Shown piece after piece: positions 11,565-21,175 of a stretch of DNA of 64,000 bases. The notes below the pieces were generated by a model. It ran no database searches. It had not been told where the DNA came from and worked only from the letters and a program-made list of their open reading frames with translations. This DNA comes from Copromyces sp. CBS 386.78 (taxonomy: Eukaryota > Ascomycota > Sordariomycetes > Sordariales > Sordariaceae), in NCBI GenBank assembly GCA_030685235.1, contig MU839140.1, forward strand, positions 1-64,000. Direction: 5' to 3'. A program made the position numbers and the translations under genes. Within the stretch, counting starts at the first letter, position 1; every line of letters begins with the position of its first letter.

Positions 11565-12801
11565 ATTAATTGGAAACGGGCTTCGTTCTTTCCTTTGATA
11601 TAGGGTGGTTAAGCTTTGACAGGGAAATGGAGTTTGGGAAAGGAGTATGCAAGTAATGTTCAGCGATCATTACAGGGGGTAATCCGATTGGCCAATCAGA
11701 GGGCCTACTCAACCGTCTGGCCCAGACGATTTATCTAGTCCAACTAATTTATCTACAGCAGATAACCTCCTCTGGGCCAGATGCCGTTCGTATTTTTCCG
11801 CTATGGTACGTATAGGTAAATTGTAAAAAACGTACACCCTCCTTCCCACCAGGGATACAACCAAATATCTGCTCCGTGATGCTCGTCGGGTTCAAATTCA
11901 AAAAACAATTGAAGCCGTGTTACCTATCCATCATCTATCTCCCAGCAGTTTTCGTTTCGTTTTCTTTGTAAGCAATGTAAGGACAGGGGCCGTAGTCTGA
12001 CTCTGCTGCTTTGCCTTTGACGATATGAGCACTGATGCGATGGCCATCAGCAAGAAGAAGCTGGAAAAGGGAACTGATGGCATCTTTGTTGGTGATTGTT
12101 CGCGTTTGATTTTTTGCGTGCGGGGAATTTTCAGGTTAATACTAGGGGTAGTCGCGAAAAGATGGTGGGCGGCACTGACTGGGCTGGCAGGAAGGAAGCT
12201 GAGGAGTGATATATACACAAATCCCAGATAAGGTGCTGAGATCTTGTTTAACCACAACACCAAGCCAAGATCCGAATAAAGTATACCAAATGACAAATCT
12301 GGAAAACAGTGCCCAAAAAGTCAAGGATCGATATTAGCTCCGCACTCGTTTCACAATTCACCCGGCTGATATCCCCGAATGCAACCACCCACTCTTCTCG
12401 GAATCTCCCTCGGCTCATGCCGTGTTCCTTCCACCGCGCGGGCTCGGCAACCGGCAGATGGATGGGTTGCAGTCAACTTTGACCCAATGGCCAGCCAGAA
12501 TCGAGCTGGAGGTAAGGGGGGTGTAAACACAAAGCGAAAGCGACACTAAAACGCGGGTTAGGGTTGGCTATGTGCTGCTGCCTACGAGCGGCTGGCTGCC
12601 TGCGTTACATTAAATTCTTGGCAAAATTGAGCCAAGGCGCGATGGCGATTTTTGTCCCAAAACAACCTAACAACGCGCTTTCCAAGGTATATAATTGAGG
12701 CTGGACACTCGCCCACGATTGAACAAGGCCTGAACGAAACCACATAAAAACACATTATTTGATGCCGGGTGGTGTCAAAGTTTTCTTTTTCGAGGAGAAA
12801 A

Positions 12802-14874
12802 ATGGTCGTAACAAGACGCCAAAGTACGAGAAACGCGATTGATGCGAACATTGATCCGCTGGAGCTCTGCACTGCTGCGCCAAACGATGCCGATCCACCA
12901 AACTCGGACCCAGACTCGGATTCTTCCGCCCTTTCAGACATTGACGAAAGTGAGTTTGAGTCGGATCCGAGGCCGAGTAAACGCCGGAAGACTGTGAGCG
13001 GACAAGGGGCGCGAGCGGTCAGGAAGACGGAGACCACGACCGTCAAGACGAGGACGACGAAGACGGTGACGAGGAGGACGAAAACATCGGCCGTCACCAC
13101 CACCGCCGCCGCCAGCGTTTTCACATCCGCCACCAAGACTTCCACAACAACAAAAGCCAAACCCAAAGCAACAGCAGCCTCAATCAAGGACCTGCTCAAC
13201 CAAGTCTTCTCCTCCCCTCCACCATCTGAACCCTGCGTCGCATCCCAACCTCATCTCCTCAATTATCACCACCCCCTCCTCCTCTCTTCGCCAAGCTCTC
13301 CCGTCGCGCGCACAGCCCGCGATGCCTTGCTCACTTGGTTCGACTACGTCTCTTCCGACCGACAAATGCCGTGGCGAAAACCATGGATCGACACCACCTC
13401 CCTTCTCTCCTCTCCCTCATGCGCATGTCCTCATGGTCTGAAGGAAGCTGTAGCTCAGAGAGCATATGAGGTGTTGCTTTCCGAAACCATGTTACAGCAA
13501 ACTCGAGTATCAACTGTCATTTCGTACTATAACAGATGGCTAGCCGCCCTTCCGACCATGCAGTCCCTAGCAGCCGCCCGACCGGAGGATGTCCTCTCAC
13601 TCTGGAAAGGCCTCGGCTATTACTCCCGCGCTACGCGTCTTCATTCGCTCGCTCAACTGGTCTGTCCGCCCTCTGAGCAAGGCGGGTACGACGGGTTGCT
13701 CCCCCACACGGTGGAAAAGCTAACGCAGCTGCCGGGCGTGGGGCGGTACACAGCCGGAGCTGTTGCGTGCATTGTGTACGGCCGCGCGGAGCCCATGGTT
13801 GATGGGAACGTTATCAGGGTGCTTACGAGACAGTTGGGGCTCAGAGGGGATGTGAAGAGTAAGGAGGTGCTAGAGGTGGTGTGGGAGGCTGCCAAGAGGC
13901 TGGTTGAGGCTGTTGCTTGGGATGGCACCGATGCTACCGAGGAGGAGAGGGAGGGAAAAGAAGCTCCGGTCAGTGATGGACCAGGAAGATGGGGTCAAGG
14001 GCTAATGGAACTCGGAGCTACCGTTTGCCTTGGGGGCTCGGCGAAGCCCAAGTGTGGGTTGTGTCCTGTCAAGGAGACTTGCAGGGCTTATCAAGAAGGG
14101 GTGGAGATTGCCACCCAAAAGGAACTGATTCCGGGGAGGAAAGTCATGGGGAAGGTGGTGGATATTGAAGATTCCTGCACGCTATGTCCACCACCAGAAG
14201 CGGAAGAATCTGACAAGGGGGAGAGTAGGGATGCTGGAACGGAGAAGCGGAAAAAGAAAGACGACGTCTCTGCCTTCTTTGGCAAGTTCAAAGCCTCAGC
14301 CACTCGCCACGAGAAAGAAGCAACAGATGAGTCCGACTCAACGGAGCCATCTTTGGCCGCCATGCAAGTCATCACCTCCCACTGCTCTAAATACCCGTAT
14401 ACCAAACCCAAGACGAAGAAGCTGCGCCAAGAAGAATGTCTTGTGGTAGCAATCCGCCGCTCATCCGACGGTCGTTACCTCATCCATAAGCGGCCGGCAA
14501 AAGGTCTGCTGGCAGGCATGTGGGAGCTTCCGAGCCATACCTTGGCTGCTAATTCGACATGGAGCCATGAGTCGGTAACGAAGAGGGAAGACCAGGTGCG
14601 GATGGTTTTGGAGGAAGTGTTGAAAGAGGTGGGAGTGAAGAGCTGGGGAAGAAAGGAAGAGTTGGGAACGGTGCCGTGGACGTTTTCGCATTTCAAGTTG
14701 GTGATGCATGTTTGGGCGGTTGACTTGGTAGACGGGGGTAGGGAAGAGGAGAGTGATGCGAAAATGAAGCGGTGGGCTACGATGGACGAGATCGAGGAAG
14801 AAAACATGGGGACGGGGATGAAGAAGTGTTGGGAATTGGTGAAGGGGAGTAGAGATTTGGCCGGCGGCTCATAG
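12802..14874 (+). CDS. mutY: A/G-specific adenine DNA glycosylase (MutY homologue)
   Basis: Removes adenine mispaired with 8-oxoguanine in base-excision repair; expected in nucleus and possibly mitochondria. The single exon encodes 690 aa, against about 350 in E. coli, because of a Ser/Thr/Lys-rich, disordered N-terminal extension of about 180 residues. The glycosylase core carries the catalytic Glu in SETMLQQTR (Glu228), the helix-hairpin-helix LPGVGRYTAGAV (from residue 310) and the catalytic Asp in MVDGNV (Asp334). It is followed by the 4Fe-4S cysteines 409, 418, 421 and 427. A C-terminal NUDIX-like domain contains GLLAGMWELP and FSHFKL, the 8-oxoG recognition part. The start is the ATG at 12802 in a good context (gaaaaATGg); the frame extends upstream only without ATG. 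First-to-second Cys spacing is 8, not the usual 6. Confidence 0.95.
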   Translation: MVVTRRQSTRNAIDANIDPLELCTAAPNDADPPNSDPDSDSSALSDIDESEFESDPRPSKRRKTVSGQGARAVRKTETTTVKTRTTKTVTRRTKTSAVTTTAAASVFTSATKTSTTTKAKPKATAASIKDLLNQVFSSPPPSEPCVASQPHLLNYHHPLLLSSPSSPVARTARDALLTWFDYVSSDRQMPWRKPWIDTTSLLSSPSCACPHGLKEAVAQRAYEVLLSETMLQQTRVSTVISYYNRWLAALPTMQSLAAARPEDVLSLWKGLGYYSRATRLHSLAQLVCPPSEQGGYDGLLPHTVEKLTQLPGVGRYTAGAVACIVYGRAEPMVDGNVIRVLTRQLGLRGDVKSKEVLEVVWEAAKRLVEAVAWDGTDATEEEREGKEAPVSDGPGRWGQGLMELGATVCLGGSAKPKCGLCPVKETCRAYQEGVEIATQKELIPGRKVMGKVVDIEDSCTLCPPPEAEESDKGESRDAGTEKRKKKDDVSAFFGKFKASATRHEKEATDESDSTEPSLAAMQVITSHCSKYPYTKPKTKKLRQEECLVVAIRRSSDGRYLIHKRPAKGLLAGMWELPSHTLAANSTWSHESVTKREDQVRMVLEEVLKEVGVKSWGRKEELGTVPWTFSHFKLVMHVWAVDLVDGGREEESDAKMKRWATMDEIEEENMGTGMKKCWELVKGSRDLAGGS

Positions 14875-15164
14875 GATAAACCCCAACAGCACACCGGCCT
14901 GTGAGCAGCCTATGCACTTTCCTTCAAACAGTTTTTGTCCCTTCCACTTTCCGGCAGTCGAACATCAGCAAACTCTTCAGGTTTCCATCGTTCCTTCCCT
15001 CTGAGCGCCATGGGGTTAGGGTTAGATGTGCACAAATTTGCCGTGACTCTTATTTTCGCGAAATTGGATGACGCATTCCCCTGACACTCGCACAAGGTCA
15101 CGTCGGCGCAACTCATCCAGCAAATCAAAGCCCAGCCACCCGCAGAGAGGGGAGACACCGAATC

Positions 15165-15542
15165 ATGGACGAGGACAGGCGCCCAAGCATTCGCCATACC
15201 ACCACCACTACCAAAACATCAACAACGACACCAGCCCAGTCCACCGCCGTCACCGCCAAACAACAGCACGGCGCGCCATATCAGCTGATAGCAACCCACA
15301 ACAAGTCTGAAAATGACACATTTGCTTTCTCACACCCGCACGGCGAAATGGAGGTCATTTTCGAGGACGACAATGTGGATGAAGAGGATGCCCATCTGGA
15401 AGACGAAGAGGAAATCGTCGTGGTCAAGTTCGGACCCTATCACCACTCCACCAATGTCACCAAGTTTGGGCGCAATGTATTAACCATGTTCAATGAGCTT
15501 GAAACAGTCTCAGAGGACGACAAACCCGGAACAGCCAAGTGA
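15165..15542 (+). CDS. Hypothetical acidic 125-aa ORF
   Basis: An ATG-initiated frame encodes a Thr-rich N-terminus and an acidic second half (DEEDAHLEDEEEIVVV). I recognise no family. Its TGA stop overlaps the first codons of the MutY-like fragment that follows in another frame. It may be non-genic or the first exon of a gene joined to that fragment. Weakly supported. Confidence 0.22.
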   Translation: MDEDRRPSIRHTTTTTKTSTTTPAQSTAVTAKQQHGAPYQLIATHNKSENDTFAFSHPHGEMEVIFEDDNVDEEDAHLEDEEEIVVVKFGPYHHSTNVTKFGRNVLTMFNELETVSEDDKPGTAK

Positions 15543-15840
15543 CTGGCCGGGGCGCTGGGGTCAAGCGCTGATGGAACTAGGGGCAACCGTTTGTCTCCCC
15601 GCGCCGCAAAAGCCTGCGTGCGACTTGTGTCCTATGATCCAAGCCACTTGCAGAGCATATGCGGAAGGGCTGGAAATTGCAAGGGAGAAGGGGTTGGTAG
15701 TAGAGGTAGGAAAGGAGACGACGACCAGGAAAGAGAAGGACAGCAAGCGAGAGGTGCTGGACATAAAAGAAGACGCGGCATGCACCTTGTGTCCCCCTCC
15801 TCCTCCGCCCTTAGGTTTCTTATACGACCAATTGGTAAAA
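15538..15840 (+). pseudogene. Orphan MutY iron-sulfur-cluster fragment
   Basis: In one frame this segment reads WPGRWGQALMELGATVC, then four cysteines, CRAYAEGLEIA, and later CTLCPPPP. The colinear segment of the intact mutY (about residues 392-465) reads GPGRWGQGLMELGATVC, CRAYQEGVEIA and CTLCPPP. Only the Fe-S region and its linker are present; glycosylase core, catalytic residues and NUDIX-like domain are missing. It is 660 bp past the mutY stop, same strand. DNA and protein have diverged substantially, yet the frame and all four cysteines are kept, so it is not a recent copy. It is either an old partial duplication or an exon of an unrecognised gene. After about 15840 the similarity ends in proline and lysine codons and homopolymers. 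Confidence 0.7.
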
Positions 15841-17424
15841 GTCAAAAAAAAAGAGGAACAAAAGAAGGCGGGTTCTGGAATGCACACATGTGTGTGTGGT
15901 AGGCGGGAACTCTTATTGCTGTGCTGTGCTGTGCTAGGCTGTAATGTGATGGTTGGAGCCGAAGGAAGCGAGCAAGCCGCAGCAAAAAAAAAAAAAAAAA
16001 ATTTTAAAAAAAAAAAAAAAAACCCCCGAGATAAACAAAACCAAAAACAAGAGGCAAATTATCAAAAAAAAAGAAGAGAATATCAGGAATACAAAGAACC
16101 TCAAAGCAGTAACCTGTTTGAAAAAGAGACATCACCAACAACACAACAGCCAGAGGCACCACTGCCCGCCCAGAATTCTTCCATGTCAATAATTCCGAAG
16201 TAGGTAACGCTCATGATGAATGAGTACATTAAGGTACCATACCTAACAACGTGCTGCATCCTCCCTACCTCCCGTCTCCTCGCCATTCAATTCACATCAA
16301 TCCTCCTCCCCAGAACTGCCGCCATTCACATCACATCCTCCTCGGTTCCTCCCCAGACCAGAACTGCCGACCAACGAACGGGAAGACGGGAGCTCCTCGC
16401 GCCACGGGTGGGTGCCACAGGTGGGTGCTCCGGGTGCCCCGGGTGCCACGGGTGTCACTCGCGGGTGTTAGTAAGCGAAACGAAATAGGGGTTTAATACC
16501 TAAACAAAACGCGATCTTGGCGGCTGTTGTATATATATATGTATATATATATGTGTGTGTGTGTGTATATATATATATGTGTGTGTATGACATCCGTACG
16601 CGACGTATTAGCCAAGCCGAGCCGAGCCGCTGAGCGGTAATGGATGGCGCCTGACATTGGATGTCACCACGATCTGTATGTAGGTAGGTAGGTGATGGTG
16701 TAGAGTGAGTAGAGTGAGTAGAGTGAGTACCGACCGACCGACCGGCATGTACTTTGTGTTATCATACATATGTTATCGATTTTCTCTCGATTTTCTCTCG
16801 ACATGGATTCCATTCCACGGGCCACTTACTTACTTGCCTAATATTTAATAATAACAATAATAAAGTCCGCAACGAAACGGTCGGGTAGGTAAGCTCTGGC
16901 TGGAGGTAATTAGTACCTACAACTACTGACGACGGTACCTATTCGTTGTCATTACCTAACTGGGACCGACCGACATCAACGAACGGCCACTCCAATCCTC
17001 TCTCCTCCGTAAGGTGGTGATCGAGTTCTCTCTCGTATTGTGCACGCTCAAAAGTTACAGGACTGGACTGGACTGCCACCAGACGCGGCGGGCAGCAGCA
17101 ATGATGGAAAGCCCGACAGTCCTGTTATGAAAAACTTTTTGCATCCCAGCCCCGAGACAACGCCGACTGCACATGCCAAGAACAAAAAGAAAAGGAAAAA
17201 AAAGAAAAGAAAACAAAAGAAAAGAAAAAAAAGAAAAGAAGAGAAAAAAAGATTTTTAAACTCCTCCTGACCAAGACCAAGACCAAAACTATAGTATGTA
17301 TGTATGTATGTATGAATGTATGTAGCTATGTCCAAGAGTTCTTCTATGCTATGCAAGAAAGTCTGTCCTTCTATACCATATATCTCGCACGCTCTCCCAC
17401 TCCCACTCCCACCCCTATTACCCC
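15841..17424. other. Intergenic region, homopolymers and microsatellites
   Basis: No supported gene. Contains A-runs split by TTTT (about 15985-16025), a TA/TG microsatellite (about 16529-16590), tandem GAGTGAGTA units (about 16700-16730), a CCGA run (about 16730-16743), an AAAAG/AAAG-rich tract (about 17180-17260) and a TATG run (about 17294-17320). It separates convergently oriented mutY and atm1, so it holds both 3' ends. Confidence 0.7.
16529..16590. repeat. (TA)n/(TG)n microsatellite
   Basis: Alternating purine-pyrimidine tract of TATATA and GTGTGT blocks. Confidence 0.9.
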
Positions 17425-19599
17425 TTACGCCTTCGTCTGTGTCTCAACCTCCTCCTTAACCTCCTCCTCCCCCTTCACCTCCCCCCCCTTCTCCGTCATC
17501 AACATCTCCTGCGCCCTCCACAACTGCGCATACACTCCATTACAGTCCATCAACTCCCTATGCGTCCCCTGCTCCACCACCCTCCCCTCCTTCAAAACAA
17601 TGATCAAATCAGCATCATAAATCGTCCTCAACCGATGGGCCACGAACAGGCTCGTTTTCTTCTCCTCTCCCTCCTTCCCCAGACCCTTGAGTATAGCATT
17701 AATATTCTCCATCAAAGCCTGCTCGGTATGCGTGTCCAGCGCACTGGTAGCTTCGTCGAAGAAGAGCAGAGGTGGGTCTTTGAGAATAAGTCTCGAAACA
17801 GCAAGCCGCTGCTTCTCTCCACCGGAAATCATGAGCCCGCGCTCGCCGACTTTGGTCTGGTACCCGTCTCGCCAGCTGATGATCTTGTCGTGGATGTGCG
17901 CCCGCTTGGCGGCTTCGATGACCTGTTCTGGCGACGCAGACAGGTTGCCGTAGCGGATGTTATGCTCGACTGTGTCGTTGAAGAGGGGAGTGTCCTGGGG
18001 TACTACGCCGATGGCGCGACGGAGGGAGTCGAGAGTGACGGACCGGATGTCTTGGTTGTCGATGGAGATGGTCCCCTTCTGGACGTCGTAAGACCGAAAC
18101 AGGAGACGAAGCAAGGTGGACTTGCCGCACCCGGACGGACCGACGATGGCGACTTTTTTGCCGGCGGGGATGGTCAGACTTAGGTCGCGGAGGATGGGCG
18201 ATTCGGGGTGGTAGCCGAAGGTGACGTTTTGGAACTTGATTTCGCCGCCCGCGCCGCCGCGGGTCAAGGACAAAGGCTTGGCGTCGGCTTGTTCCTTGAT
18301 GGTCACGTTGACCTTTTGCAGGTTGAAGAGGGTTTCCATGTCAAGAAGCGACTGGCGCAGCTCGCGGTAGACGGAACCAAGGAAGTTCAGGGGCACGGAA
18401 AGCTGGAAGACGAGCTGGTTGATCAGCACCAGGTCGCCGACGGTGAGCTTACCCGTCGACACGCCGTGGGCGCCCATGTACATCATGATCGTCAGGGCGG
18501 TGGAGAAGATGATGTTTTGACCCGAGTTGAGGAAGGCGAGCGAGGTGGCGACCTTGATGCTGTTCTTCTCGTACTGGGTGAGGGCCTTGTCGTAGCGGCC
18601 GACCTCGTAGGCTTCGTTGTTGAAGTACTTGACGGCTTCGTAGTTGATGAGCGAGTCGACAGCGACGGTCGAGGCCTTGTTATCCGCGGCATTGGCTTGG
18701 CGACGGAACTTTGTGCGCCAGGCTGTTGTCAGGATCGTAAAGGCCGTGTAGCTGACCATGGTCAAGGCCGTCAGAGCGGCAAACTCCCAGCCAAAGTTGT
18801 ACGTCAAAATACCGCACACCATGGAGATCTCCAGCGCGGTAGGCACAATGTGGAACACCATGCTGGTCAAAAGGAAGCTGATGCCCTTGGTACCACGGTC
18901 GATAGCCCTGGTCAACCCGCCCGTCTGCTTGGACAGATGGAAGCTCAGATCCAGATTCAGCAAATGCCCAAACGTATTCCTGGCCACCTTGCGAATCGCC
19001 TTTTGCGCAACCGACGCGAACACGGCATTCCTCAATTCCTGCGAAACCACGGCGCCTATCCTCGCCGCGCCATAACCCAGAATCATAGCACCAGCCACGG
19101 CCGTGACCGATCCGCCCGTTGTGGAAAAGTCGATGTTGAGCGAGTCGACAATCTCGCGGAAGTAAAAGGGCACTTGGACGTTGAGCACCTTGCCACCAAC
19201 GAGTAAGCTGATTGCCAGCAGCACACGCGCCTTGTCGCCCCAGCTGCCCTTGGGCCACAGGTATTTGGACATTTCCTTCATGATAGCCCAGTCGGCCTTG
19301 CGCTGTTCCTGCGCGGTTTTGTCGATTTGGGCGAGGGGATCGACGGGGCCTCGACCGGTGGCCTTGGGGACGGCTGCTGTGATGGGTTTCGAGTCATCAT
19401 CTTTGGCGCTGCTGTTGGGGCCATAGAGACGAGAGGGGGAGGTGGAAAAGGAAGCTCGGAGGTTTGCGATGGTGGGAGTCGCGTGGATGGAGGAGAGTCG
19501 GGGAGCCCAGAGACGGGGGCCGCGGAGGAGGATGGAAGTGCCGTGAGCTCGGTGGAGGCTTGTAGCAGCCATGGTGCTGAGCTTTATAGATGGCGCCAT
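17425..19599 (-). CDS. atm1: Mitochondrial ABC transporter Atm1 (Fe-S cluster export)
   Basis: A half-size ABC transporter of the mitochondrial inner membrane. The family exports a glutathione-linked sulfur or iron-sulfur intermediate needed for cytosolic and nuclear Fe-S proteins. The protein is 724 aa from the ATG at 19599; the open frame extends further upstream without ATG. The Arg-rich, acid-poor N-terminus ([20 protein letters not shown] onward) fits a mitochondrial presequence. A membrane domain of about six helices (about 115-400) contains signature stretches such as [13 protein letters not shown] and [13 protein letters not shown]. The nucleotide-binding domain has Walker [10 protein letters not shown] (487-495), signature ISGGEKQRL (from 591) and Walker [13 protein letters not shown] with Asp615 and Glu616. 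No introns. The length is usual for fungal Atm1. The gene is convergent with mutY. Confidence 0.96.
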   Translation of the reverse strand: MAPSIKLSTMAATSLHRAHGTSILLRGPRLWAPRLSSIHATPTIANLRASFSTSPSRLYGPNSSAKDDDSKPITAAVPKATGRGPVDPLAQIDKTAQEQRKADWAIMKEMSKYLWPKGSWGDKARVLLAISLLVGGKVLNVQVPFYFREIVDSLNIDFSTTGGSVTAVAGAMILGYGAARIGAVVSQELRNAVFASVAQKAIRKVARNTFGHLLNLDLSFHLSKQTGGLTRAIDRGTKGISFLLTSMVFHIVPTALEISMVCGILTYNFGWEFAALTALTMVSYTAFTILTTAWRTKFRRQANAADNKASTVAVDSLINYEAVKYFNNEAYEVGRYDKALTQYEKNSIKVATSLAFLNSGQNIIFSTALTIMMYMGAHGVSTGKLTVGDLVLINQLVFQLSVPLNFLGSVYRELRQSLLDMETLFNLQKVNVTIKEQADAKPLSLTRGGAGGEIKFQNVTFGYHPESPILRDLSLTIPAGKKVAIVGPSGCGKSTLLRLLFRSYDVQKGTISIDNQDIRSVTLDSLRRAIGVVPQDTPLFNDTVEHNIRYGNLSASPEQVIEAAKRAHIHDKIISWRDGYQTKVGERGLMISGGEKQRLAVSRLILKDPPLLFFDEATSALDTHTEQALMENINAILKGLGKEGEEKKTSLFVAHRLRTIYDADLIIVLKEGRVVEQGTHRELMDCNGVYAQLWRAQEMLMTEKGGEVKGEEEVKEEVETQTKA

Positions 19600-21175
19600 G
19601 GTTGTTGCTGTTGTGGTGTGTGCCCCGGGAGCATTGGCTGCTCCTCGAGGGGGCTGTGGTGGTGTCGAGTCCGTATAAGTCGGCCGAAGATTGGGTCCGA
19701 GGCGCAATAAGTCAATCAAAGAGGAATTCGCGCCAGCTCTTATAGAGAGCCCATGCCGTGGTGGTCGGGGATTCGCAATGGGTGGCGGAGGAGGTGGGAT
19801 TGTCGGTGAGTGTGTATATAAGGCACGAAAGAAAAAGAGAAAAGAAAGATGGTATTGTACAAGTATTGAAAGATTTCCCCGTGCAACAACCTAACAGCAG
19901 ACACGCCGAGGCTCCGGAGCTTCACAATTGTCGCGATAGGTTGTGGGGCACACCCAATGATGCAATCAGCGTGAGCAATGGGCATCTCTAGCCTGCCGCG
20001 AGTGCCGCCGCACCGGGTGTCACAGGGCATCACAGGGGACTACAGTAATTGTGCACAGACCTGCTGCTGCTGGACTTCAGGGTTCTCAACATTTGAGTAC
20101 CTCTAGAGATATGACCAATGATATAAAGCCGGCCGGGAGCTAGTCCAGGGTCTTCGGCATCCTTCCGGCCGGCTCGGAGACGGTGATAGGTACAACGCCG
20201 CTGCGTATCTGCGACCGGCACAATAGAATTCGCGCGGCCGAAAGCACGCACCGGAAACAACGCACCGCTTCAACTTTTAAGGTATCGCCCGCTTGCATCA
20301 CCCATCACAGTCACTCATTGTATGGACCTCGCTCACTTCTTGACAGCAACTGAGCAAACCCCTTTCATTGAAACTCCTCTCCATTCATTCTCTTTCCTTC
20401 TAGAGTAGAGACGTAACGTGACGGACGTGACATATGTAATCATGCTATAGCTAAAGCTAAGGAAAAAAACAAAACAAAACAACGCCTCGCGATGCAAAAA
20501 AAAAAAAAGAAAAATGAAAAAAAAAAAAAAAAAACAACCCCAAAAACAAAAATCGGGCGCATCGCATCGCATCGCTCCCATGCAGACTATGCCATCTATG
20601 CAAGAATGCAGCCCATGCAGCCAATGTGTGAATGAATGAATGAATGCAATGCCGTGAAGCAAATCAAATCCAACTCTCTCTCTCTCTCTGGAAGCCAACT
20701 CCTCGCTCGCCGTCCTCGAGCAAAGCAAAGCAAAGCAAACCGCGCGACAAAACGGACCGGACCAGCTCTAGTGTCTGTCTAGTTCTCGCTCTAGGTTGGT
20801 TGGTTGTGAAACCGCAATGCAATGCATCCATCCATCTCTCTTCCCCCTTATTCCGTCTAGCCGTCTAGCCGTCTGTCTAGCTGACATCTCCGTTTTTCTC
20901 TTTTCTCTCACCCTCATTTTCTTCAGTTGTCTCTTCGCGGCCTCCTTTTGACTTGCTGACTCGTCCTCTCATTCTTCTGTTGCTCTCGCTGTCTCTCCTC
21001 GCTTCTCAGCTGTCTTCCTCTCCTCCCGCTTTGATCTCCATCTCCAGTTTCATCTCCAGTTTCATCTCCACCTCCAGCTCCACCTCCACCTCCCTCCTCT
21101 TTTCCTACTCCAACATCTTTCAACCCCTTTGATCTTCCTCTCGTCACCTCGAACCTCGTCTCAAGACTTGTGCGC
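19600..21175. other. Intergenic region between kinesin and atm1
   Basis: Contains the atm1 upstream region and the kinesin 3' flank, since both genes read leftward. Homopolymer A tracts (about 20495-20535), short GCATC repeats, a (GAAT)n run (about 20630-20645) and an (TC)n run (about 20675-20690) are present. I see no other gene. Confidence 0.7.

Larger units (their letters stand above)
10906..12801. other. Gene-free region left of mutY
   Basis: Apart from a tRNA-like relic and hairpins (listed separately), I see nothing supportable. A (TCAG)n run near 11039-11060 and the upstream region of mutY fall here. Confidence 0.55.

Noticed and set aside
18208..19206. 332-aa rightward ORF antisense to atm1
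   Set aside because: Mirror of a highly biased coding strand; atm1 has full domain support on the other strand.
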